Source: CAZAFM01 sp964484395 | GTDB taxonomy: Bacteria; Campylobacterota; Campylobacteria; Campylobacterales; CAZAFM01 | DNA: 6,398 nucleotides | Reading direction: 5' to 3' | Assembly: GCA_964484395.1 (NCBI GenBank) | Contig: CAZAFM010000105.1 | Coordinates: 1-6,398 of the forward strand | In this document: piece after piece, positions 1 to 4,812 of the stretch | Position numbering within the stretch: position 1 is the first letter of the stretch | How the letters are laid out: each line of letters opens with the position of its first letter | Notes under the pieces: model-generated | Seen by the model: the letters and a program-made list of their open reading frames with translations, nothing else | The model's database searches: none | What the model was told of the DNA's origin: nothing | Program-made: the position numbers and the translations under genes

Positions 1-3
1 GTG

Positions 4-108
4 TTAGCTCAAAAAGTCTCTTAGTGTAAAATTTACCATACCTTGCGTATTGTTATCTTTAAAATCATAAAGTAAAGCTAAAACTAAAGCATCTAGTGTG
101 TTTAGCAA
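4..108 (-). CDS. Possible small ORF, 34 aa, unknown function
   Basis: Only one minus-strand frame is open downstream of the HMA gene. It runs from a TAA that overlaps the end of that gene to a TAA at 4-6. The only early start is TTG at 106-108, giving 34 residues: a hydrophobic stretch (LDALVLALLYDF) followed by a polar tail ending LRDFLS. There is no convincing Shine-Dalgarno sequence before the TTG. I recognise no family. The residue mix looks protein-like, so this could be a translationally coupled small protein or the 3' remnant of a lost gene. It could equally be a chance open frame, because a possible terminator hairpin lies across its start. Weak call. Confidence 0.22.
   Translation of the reverse strand: MLNTLDALVLALLYDFKDNNTQGMVNFTLRDFLS
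77..106 (-). terminator. Imperfect hairpin, possible operon terminator
   Basis: Read on the minus strand, GCTAAA (101-106) pairs with TTTAGC (77-82), and ACTA pairs with TAGT inside it, with a 3-base bulge on one side and a 7-base loop. The minus strand then continues T-rich (TTTACTTTAT). It lies 16 bases past the stop of the HMA gene, where a terminator of the leftward operon would be expected. The stem is short, AT-rich and bulged, and the T tract is interrupted, so termination is only a possibility. Confidence 0.25.
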
Positions 109-122
109 ATACTTAGGATAGC

Positions 123-395
123 CTACTTATCCATCCGACCAACGGCGCATGAGACGAAGCTTTTTGCTTTAGCTCCTGTACTCTCAAGCCATCCCATCTG
201 CTCTCCAACTACTGGATAGCCTAGCTCTTTTAGGGTTGCTTTTACCTCATCCTCTTTTCCATCGTCAAACTCTACGGCCACTTGTTTTGTATCTACATCT
301 ACCTCTACGCCTGAGTATAGAGCTGCTAGTTTTTTTGTAATGGTGTTTGAGCAACCACCGCACTTTAGGTTTTGTACCTCAAATGATTTTTTCAT
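123..395 (-). CDS. Heavy-metal-associated (HMA) domain protein, CopZ-like
   Basis: A 90-residue cytoplasmic protein with no signal peptide. Residues 1-66 are an HMA fold of the CopZ/Atx1 type. The metal-binding loop is LKCGGCSNT, with C12 and C15 as the CxxC pair, and the domain closes with LKELGYPV. HMA proteins of this kind usually bind Cu(I) or another soft metal and pass it to a P-type ATPase or a regulator, but none is encoded here. The last 24 residues (GWLESTGAKAKSFVSCAVGRM) are an extension beyond the usual domain and carry a third cysteine, C83. The ATG is preceded by AGAAGGAGC at good spacing. It is the last clear gene of the leftward operon, 29 bases after the GGDEF-like gene. The family call is firm; the metal is inferred. 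CopZ proper is usually about 65-70 residues, so I give no symbol. Confidence 0.88.
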   Translation of the reverse strand: MKKSFEVQNLKCGGCSNTITKKLAALYSGVEVDVDTKQVAVEFDDGKEDEVKATLKELGYPVVGEQMGWLESTGAKAKSFVSCAVGRMDK

Positions 396-424
396 ATCTT
401 GCTCCTTCTACTGGCTACAGAGGC

Positions 425-790
425 TTATTTAAAACTCTCTAGTTTTGAGCTTATCTCATTTAGGCTTAATCCATCTTTTGGGTATGAGATTACCATATTT
501 CTTGATTCTTCTCCTAGGAACTCTGAGATGTTTTTCATTATTACAACTGCCCCGTCTGTGCTTGTGTGCGGAAGAAGTAGATAGTAGGTGTCTCCATCTG
601 AGCTTATAGCATCACTTTGGCGAAGTATCTTAGATAGTGCTCGCTTGATAATCTCTTGAGATTTGTCTTTTGCCTCGAAACATACTATGCTAAACTCATT
701 TTGACTCTCAAAGTCATATCTGTCCACAACTCCTATATGATGCTTTATTAGTGAAGCAAAACTTTCTTTATCAAAATAGACTCCTGCCAT
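425..790 (-). CDS. Degenerate GGDEF-like domain protein, probably non-catalytic
   Basis: A 121-residue cytoplasmic protein. Residues 32-93 follow the nucleotidyl-cyclase (GGDEF) pattern. A beta strand (FSIVCFEA, 33-40) is followed by a helix ending ILRQSD (55-60), which matches the conserved 'LR..D' helix. Then comes SDGDTYYLLLPHT (64-76) where active enzymes have YGGDEFxxLLPxT, and a helix to FLG (91-93). GGDEF is thus DGDTY, and the catalytic Glu is Thr. The stretch between the first strand and helix, which in active enzymes carries the D-x-D-h-F-K and N-D-x-x-G-H GTP-binding residues, is missing. C-di-GMP synthesis is therefore very unlikely; a structural or protein-binding role is more plausible. 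The start is decided by AAGGAG 8 bases upstream, inside the end of the dehydrogenase gene, whose stop is 2 bases away, so translation is probably coupled. No recognised physiological role. Confidence 0.72.
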   Translation of the reverse strand: MAGVYFDKESFASLIKHHIGVVDRYDFESQNEFSIVCFEAKDKSQEIIKRALSKILRQSDAISSDGDTYYLLLPHTSTDGAVVIMKNISEFLGEESRNMVISYPKDGLSLNEISSKLESFK

Positions 791-792
791 AT

Positions 793-2022
793 CTAACTCC
801 TTAAAAAATCTTTCAAATCACAATCCTCTATCACTTCCCAAGGAAGCCCTTGCTTTGCTAACTCCTCTAAGAATGGGTCTGGATTTAGTTGCTCTAAGTT
901 CCACACACCCTCTTTTTTCCATAAGCCTTTTGCATTCATTATAGCACCAGTTACTGCTGGGACTCCTGTAGTGTAGCTAATAGCTTGTGATTTTACCTCA
1001 TTATAGCAGTTTTCGTGATTGCATACATTATATATGTAGATGGACTTCTCCTCTCCATCTTTAAGCCCTGTGATGAAGCAACCTATGTTTGTTTTGCCCT
1101 TTGTCCTTCCTGCTAGGCTTGCTGGGTCTGGAAGTAGGGTTTTTAGAAACTGTATAGGGACTATTTTGCATCCATTATGCTCTACCTCTTCAATCCCTAG
1201 CATTCCTACATTTTCAAGACAGTTCATGTGAGTGATATAACTCTCTCCAAAAGTCATAAAAAAGCGAATTCTTTTTAAGCCTTTTATGTTTTGAACCAAA
1301 CTCTCCATCTCTTCGTGATACAAGAGATAACTATCTTTCTCACCTATATGAGGGTAGTTCCATACTTGCTTTATCTCTAGTGGTTTTGTCTCTCTCCACT
1401 CTCCTTCTCCGCTTTCATCTCTTTGCCAGTAGCGACCATTTGCGCTGACTTCTCGTAGGTTTATTTCTGGGTTAAAATTGGTCGCAAATGGGTATCCATG
1501 ATCTCCTGCATTACAATCAAGTATATCTATGTAGTGTATCTCATCAAAGTAGTGCTTCTGTGCATAAGCACAAAAAACATTCGTAACACCGGGGTCAAAT
1601 CCACTCCCAAGTAGTGCCATCACACCTGCTTTTTTGTAAGCCCCATCTAATGCCCACTGCTCTTTATACTCAAACTTTGCAGTATCTGGATGCTCATAGT
1701 TTGCTGTATCTAGGTAGTCCACACTGGTTTGCAAACACGCCTCCATGATGGTTAGGTCTTGATATGGAAGTGCAATATTAAGAACCAAATCAGGCTTTAC
1801 CTTCTGTATCAAAGCCACTAGCTCTTGAACACTATCTGCATCAACCTTGCATATATCGATACTTCCTCTACCCATATCTTCTATTTGTTTTTTTATATCT
1901 TCGCATTTACTAAGCGTCCTGCTAGCTAGTGTTATGTGAGAAAAAACATCTCTATTCATAGCTAACTTATGAGCTACAACTCCCCCTACTCCGCCTGCGC
2001 CTATTTGAAGAACTCTCTTCAT
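793..2022 (-). CDS. Carboxyspermidine (carboxynorspermidine) dehydrogenase, saccharopine dehydrogenase family
   Basis: A 409-residue cytoplasmic NAD(P)H-dependent enzyme. It begins with a Rossmann nucleotide-binding loop, IGAGGVGG (7-14). Other family signatures are DYLDTANYE (102-110), GSGFDPGVTNVF (139-150) and, near the C-terminus, TTGVPAVTGA (351-360). The length is usual for bacterial carboxy(nor)spermidine dehydrogenase; fungal saccharopine dehydrogenases differ in the middle region. Known family chemistry: condensation of putrescine (or diaminopropane) with L-aspartate beta-semialdehyde, then reduction to carboxyspermidine, which a separate decarboxylase (CASDC/NspC) converts to spermidine. 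C. jejuni makes spermidine this way (Cj0172c, from memory), which favours the carboxyspermidine product here. No decarboxylase gene lies in the window. ATG with AAAGGAG about 9 bases upstream. Possible own promoter in the 42-base gap before it. Many pipelines will label it only 'saccharopine dehydrogenase'. Confidence 0.88.
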   Translation of the reverse strand: MKRVLQIGAGGVGGVVAHKLAMNRDVFSHITLASRTLSKCEDIKKQIEDMGRGSIDICKVDADSVQELVALIQKVKPDLVLNIALPYQDLTIMEACLQTSVDYLDTANYEHPDTAKFEYKEQWALDGAYKKAGVMALLGSGFDPGVTNVFCAYAQKHYFDEIHYIDILDCNAGDHGYPFATNFNPEINLREVSANGRYWQRDESGEGEWRETKPLEIKQVWNYPHIGEKDSYLLYHEEMESLVQNIKGLKRIRFFMTFGESYITHMNCLENVGMLGIEEVEHNGCKIVPIQFLKTLLPDPASLAGRTKGKTNIGCFITGLKDGEEKSIYIYNVCNHENCYNEVKSQAISYTTGVPAVTGAIMNAKGLWKKEGVWNLEQLNPDPFLEELAKQGLPWEVIEDCDLKDFLRS

Positions 2023-2056
2023 ACTATAATCTCCTTTGAGTGGATTGCTTGTTGTG

Positions 2057-2062
2057 ATTATA
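2057..2062 (-). promoter_or_regulatory. Possible internal -10 box before the dehydrogenase gene
   Basis: The minus strand reads TATAAT, a perfect -10 hexamer, in the 42-base gap between the Nudix stop and the dehydrogenase start. It would give a leader of roughly 28 bases. TTGACA occurs upstream at 2086-2091 but 23 bases away, too far for a normal spacer; promoters of this group often rely on the -10 alone. In AT-rich DNA such a match can be chance. Confidence 0.35.
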
Positions 2063-2064
2063 AC

Positions 2065-2634
2065 TTATTTTATCAGTTTGAAGTATGTCAATGCAAAAAG
2101 TAGCCCCGGGGTTTTTATCTTTGTCTCATCAAATATGAAATCATCTATATCATCCACATCAAGATAGAAAAGTTCGATGTTTTCATCTTCAACCCCTCCG
2201 CCTTTGTGTAGTTTTTTACTATCATCTATTTTGGCAAAAAAAAGCTCCTGCCCACTTCCTGCAAAGCCTACTGAGGTGTAGAACTTTGTAATTCTTTCTA
2301 TTTCACTTGGTTTTACTCTATAGCCTGTCTCTTCCTCTATCTCCTCACTTGCTATCTCTAGAGAGCTTTTGTTTTTGTCAAGTATACCTGCACATAGCTC
2401 ATAGGTTATACCTACTCCATCTTTTAGGAAGATTGCTGGTCGGACTTGCTTGACTAATAAGAGCTTCTCTTTACTCTCATCATAAAGTAGGATTGACACA
2501 CTATCGTGAACCTCTACGACTTCCCAATCTTTTTTAATGCCGTTTTCAAGGTAGTTGACCTTAAAGGGTTTTACATATTTTGGCTCTACTAGCTCCTCTT
2601 TGCCTAGAAGCTCTACTCTAAACCTATCTTGCAC
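2065..2634 (-). CDS. Nudix hydrolase, ADP-ribose/UDP-sugar pyrophosphatase type
   Basis: A 189-residue cytoplasmic protein. The Nudix box spans residues 83-105, from GILDKN to EEIEEETGY, and the catalytic/Mg-binding glutamates are present (E98, E101, E102). It departs from GX5EX7REUXEEXGU at two places: Lys89 replaces Glu, and Glu97 replaces Arg. The upstream strand YELCAGILD, the downstream VGFAGSGQELFFAKID (122-137) and the C-terminal TKIKTPGLLFALTYF resemble ADP-ribose and UDP-sugar diphosphatases of the NudF/NUDT14 group, which cleave nucleoside-diphosphate-X into NMP and X-phosphate. The exact substrate is not readable. The start is GTG at 2632-2634, overlapping the csd3 end by 11 bases, with no clear Shine-Dalgarno sequence. 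Translation probably depends on ribosomes finishing csd3. A link to peptidoglycan nucleotide-sugar turnover is suggested by context only. Confidence 0.85.
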   Translation of the reverse strand: MQDRFRVELLGKEELVEPKYVKPFKVNYLENGIKKDWEVVEVHDSVSILLYDESKEKLLLVKQVRPAIFLKDGVGITYELCAGILDKNKSSLEIASEEIEEETGYRVKPSEIERITKFYTSVGFAGSGQELFFAKIDDSKKLHKGGGVEDENIELFYLDVDDIDDFIFDETKIKTPGLLFALTYFKLIK

Positions 2635-3823
2635 TACTTAAATCACTATCTTTATTATAAAAAGCTAGATATGTAGGGTTGTAGATGTATTTACCACTCT
2701 CAAATGCAGCTATATACTCTACAAACTCTCTTTTTTTCTCATCTGTAAACTGCATAAATCTATTTTTTTCCTCTCCCTCAAGCCTTTTTTTGACTACTGT
2801 TATTGCTTTGTTTGGGTTTATCGCCCTTTGGTTTTTGTATAGTCCAAAGTGAAGATGTGGTCCTGTACTTAGTCCTGTGCTACCTACATACCCTATTAGT
2901 TCACCTTTTTTTACATAAGAGCCTCTTTTTAGAGAGCTTCTGTAGCCTTTTAGGTGGGCATAAAGAGTTCTATATCCATAGTCGTGCTGAACAATTATAG
3001 TTTTTCCATATCCTCCTTTGTTGCCTTTAAAAACAACCCTCCCTTCTGCTGAAGAGCGTACTTTTGTACCACTAGGTGCTGCGTAGTCTATACCTAGATG
3101 CGGTCTGTATTTTTTGAGGATTGGATGAAATCTTCTTTTGGTAAATGGAGAGGATATTCTTTTGTACACTAGTGGAACTCTTAGATTGAAGCCCTCAATC
3201 TCTTTTCCACTCTCATCATAATATCTTCCATCTTCATACAAGAAAACATAGTGAGGTTTTTTGGCAGTCTCTACCATTGCACTATGAACTGTAGGTAGTC
3301 CATATCTTTTACCTAAGCGGATTTTAGTCTCATAGCTAGCTATTGCTAGGTCACCTTTTTGTATGTATCTTTTGAAGTTTACACTGTTTTTGAAAGATGA
3401 TACTATCTCACTTGATAGTGCATTGTCATTTGTTAAATCATAAATATCTTTATGGAGTGAGCTATTTATCTCCACTACTATTAAGTCTTCTTTTACACTA
3501 TAGTTTACTGGTGATATTTTTAGTTTGTAGCCCTCTTTGTTATCTCTGTAGATATGAATCTGGTTCTCTCCACCTATTGGGATTAGGGCTTGTTTTAAGG
3601 AGGTAAATTCATCATCATAAGAGGCATAGTACTGCTCCCCTGATATTATCTCTTCTACTAGCTCTTTATCTTCGGGGGGTAGGTTGTAGTAGAGACTTAG
3701 AGGAACTTGGTTCTCCTCTAGGAAGTTTAGTAGGGTTTTGTTTTTCTCCCAAACTCTCTCCTCAACCACATCTCCAAAAAGGATAGATGTCAAAAAAAAC
3801 ATAAAAAACAGCGTCTTCCTCAT
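2624..3823 (-). CDS. csd3: Csd3-type M23 peptidoglycan endopeptidase (cell-shape protein)
   Basis: A 399-residue exported metallopeptidase. Residues 1-17 are a signal peptide (MRKTLFFMFFLTSILFG). Residues about 20-220 are the accessory N-terminal domains seen in Csd3/Pgp3, including FLEENQVPLSLYYNLPPEDK (34-53) and ALIPIGGENQIHIY (79-92). The LytM/M23 domain covers about 221-340: HLGID gives zinc ligands H242 and D246; LYAHL gives H290; GPHLHF gives H323 and H325. All active-site residues are intact. Known role of Csd3/HdpA in H. pylori and Pgp3 in C. jejuni: periplasmic D,D-endopeptidase and carboxypeptidase that trims crosslinks and sets helical cell shape. The H. pylori enzyme is held latent by an N-terminal Glu; E63 is a possible equivalent, by position only. 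I chose ATG 3823 over TTG 3859 because it starts the signal peptide and has AAAAGG 7 bases upstream. First gene of the leftward operon. Confidence 0.9.
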   Translation of the reverse strand: MRKTLFFMFFLTSILFGDVVEERVWEKNKTLLNFLEENQVPLSLYYNLPPEDKELVEEIISGEQYYASYDDEFTSLKQALIPIGGENQIHIYRDNKEGYKLKISPVNYSVKEDLIVVEINSSLHKDIYDLTNDNALSSEIVSSFKNSVNFKRYIQKGDLAIASYETKIRLGKRYGLPTVHSAMVETAKKPHYVFLYEDGRYYDESGKEIEGFNLRVPLVYKRISSPFTKRRFHPILKKYRPHLGIDYAAPSGTKVRSSAEGRVVFKGNKGGYGKTIIVQHDYGYRTLYAHLKGYRSSLKRGSYVKKGELIGYVGSTGLSTGPHLHFGLYKNQRAINPNKAITVVKKRLEGEEKNRFMQFTDEKKREFVEYIAAFESGKYIYNPTYLAFYNKDSDLSSAR

Positions 3824-3830
3824 AATAAAA

Positions 3831-3836
3831 CCTTTT
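3831..3836 (-). promoter_or_regulatory. Ribosome binding site that decides the csd3 start
   Basis: The minus strand reads AAAAGG, 7 bases before ATG 3821-3823. This supports the ATG that begins directly with the signal peptide. The in-frame TTG at 3857-3859 would add 12 residues, including a lysine-containing stretch, ahead of it. Confidence 0.65.
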
Positions 3837-3859
3837 GAAATTTTGAAACTTGCAAGCAA

Positions 3860-3865
3860 ATTATA
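3860..3865 (-). promoter_or_regulatory. Candidate -10 box for the csd3 operon
   Basis: A perfect TATAAT on the minus strand. Transcription would start near 3853, giving a leader of about 29 bases to the csd3 ATG. There is no TTGACA-like -35 (GTAAGT at the 17-base position), which is common in sigma-70 promoters of this phylum. If it is used, the TTG at 3857-3859 would lie at or upstream of the transcript start, which also favours the ATG start. Confidence 0.5.
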
Positions 3866-3899
3866 TTCCTTATTAGTTCATAACTTACCTTACGCACAT

Positions 3900-3916
3900 T
3901 ATGATATTAAATCATA
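3900..3916. repeat. Inverted repeat, possible operator
   Basis: TATGAT and ATCATA form perfect 6-base arms around a 5-base AT spacer. An 8-base palindrome, CATATATG (3913-3920), overlaps the right arm. The repeat lies between the two divergent transcription units, about 55 bases upstream of the predicted csd3 start and at the -35 position of the 3933 -10 box. A dimeric regulator could bind here, but AT-rich sequence makes such symmetry easy by chance. Confidence 0.3.
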
Positions 3917-3932
3917 TATGTCTAGAGTTAGT

Positions 3933-3938
3933 TATAAT
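3933..3938 (+). promoter_or_regulatory. Alternative -10 box toward pgbA-like gene
   Basis: TATAAT on the plus strand. It would give a leader of about 60 bases to the ATG at 4006. No matching -35; the inverted repeat at 3900-3916 covers that position. It competes with the extended -10 at 3969-3977 as the promoter of the rightward unit. Confidence 0.35.
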
Positions 3939-3968
3939 CTAAAGTAGAGGTGCTCTTAAAGTTTTTAG

Positions 3969-3977
3969 TGGTAGAAT
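3969..3977 (+). promoter_or_regulatory. Extended -10 promoter for pgbA-like and glcD
   Basis: TGGTAGAAT is an extended -10 element (TG, one base, TAGAAT) preceded by an AT-rich TTAAAGTTTTTAG stretch, the usual look of vegetative promoters in Campylobacterota. Transcription would start near 3984, about 22 bases before the ATG. An AAAGGG sequence lies between them, though rather far from the ATG (12 bases). Confidence 0.5.
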
Positions 3978-4005
3978 GGTAACCAAAAAAGGGTAAAGAA
4001 TTACT

Positions 4006-4797
4006 ATGATAAGAGCTTTTGGACTACTTTTTGGACTGTATTTAACACTATTTGCAAACTCTAGTGCTCCTTTTGGGGAGGCTTTTGCACTTCCTGTGAG
4101 TAAAAAGGATGGACAATTTGTCTATATGAATGCAGCTGATTTGAAGATTGGAGAGACTGGGAGTATCATTAGATGGTTTGATACAAACCACTCTGCAGTC
4201 GTTGCAAAGGCGGTTGTTGTGGATATAGATGATGGGGAGGCAAAGCTTCTTTATAGAAAATACGATGCACTTAAAAACGATGCTTTTCCCACTGCAGTCT
4301 TAGAGCCAAAAAGAGGCGATGAAGTGCATATGAGGAGTTTTAACAAAAGAGCACTTCTAGTAGCCCCAGATCAAGAGATGTACCAAAAACTAACAAAAAC
4401 CTACGACACCATAGACTGGATACATCCAGATATATTTGTCTCAGAGATAATCAAAGAGGGAACCATTAGACCTGATAGAGATGATTTTAGAGATTTTTGT
4501 AGTGCATACTCAGTGGGTGTTGTCTACTTTGTAAATGGTACAAAGGGTGAAGCTAGGGATTGTAGCTCTTTTGAAATTCTAAAGAGTGACTATATCTCTG
4601 GACTAGTAGCAAAAGACAAAAGAATGAAGCCACTGTACTCAAGAATAGGAAATATAGAGGCTGGATGGTTATCATTCTTAAACAATGACATAGGTGACTT
4701 CTATACATATTACAGAAATCTGCTTGAGACAAAAGAGGCTGATAGAAAAAAATCAATTCTAGAGCAAGCAGAAGATATGCTTGATTCACTCTTTTAA
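4006..4797 (+). CDS. Secreted PgbA_N-domain protein (PgbA homologue)
   Basis: A 263-residue protein with an N-terminal signal peptide (MIRAFGLLFGLYLTLFA, cleavage near 17-18), so periplasmic or surface. The mature part resembles the N-terminal domain of H. pylori 'plasminogen-binding protein' PgbA. Recognisable segments are a short-repeat-like beta region (DLKIGETGSIIRWFD, 45-59), KRGDEVHMRSFNKRALLVAP (102-121), and WIHPDIFVSEI (138-148) followed by DFCSAYSVGVVYF (163-175). C165 and C186 could form a disulphide. The tail from about 231 is helical and charged (ETKEADRKKSILEQAEDML). It is shorter than PgbA, lacks its charged C-terminal region, and ends in Phe, not Lys. Plasminogen binding by PgbA needs a C-terminal lysine, so that activity should not be transferred. 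Position between csd3 and glcD matches H. pylori and C. jejuni gene order as I recall it. Real function unknown; envelope role inferred. Confidence 0.75.
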   Translation: MIRAFGLLFGLYLTLFANSSAPFGEAFALPVSKKDGQFVYMNAADLKIGETGSIIRWFDTNHSAVVAKAVVVDIDDGEAKLLYRKYDALKNDAFPTAVLEPKRGDEVHMRSFNKRALLVAPDQEMYQKLTKTYDTIDWIHPDIFVSEIIKEGTIRPDRDDFRDFCSAYSVGVVYFVNGTKGEARDCSSFEILKSDYISGLVAKDKRMKPLYSRIGNIEAGWLSFLNNDIGDFYTYYRNLLETKEADRKKSILEQAEDMLDSLF

Positions 4798-4812
4798 CCT
4801 AAGGACTGCTCT

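Noticed and set aside
793..2022. Lysine-pathway saccharopine dehydrogenase
   Set aside because: Bacteria of this group make lysine by the diaminopimelate route, and length and motifs match carboxy(nor)spermidine dehydrogenase.
2086..2091. TTGACA as a -35 box for the TATAAT at 2057-2062
   Set aside because: The spacer would be 23 bases, far from the usual 16-18, and the hexamer lies in Nudix coding sequence.
3824..3859. Longer csd3 start at TTG 3857-3859
   Set aside because: It would put 12 extra residues before a clean signal peptide and lies close to or before the predicted transcript start; ATG 3821-3823 has its own AAAAGG site.
3966..3985. tRNA D-arm-like string (AGTGGTAGAATGG followed by TAACC)
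   Set aside because: No acceptor stem, anticodon arm or T-arm (GGTTCRA) follows; the sequence runs straight into the pgbA-like start and is better read as an extended -10 promoter.
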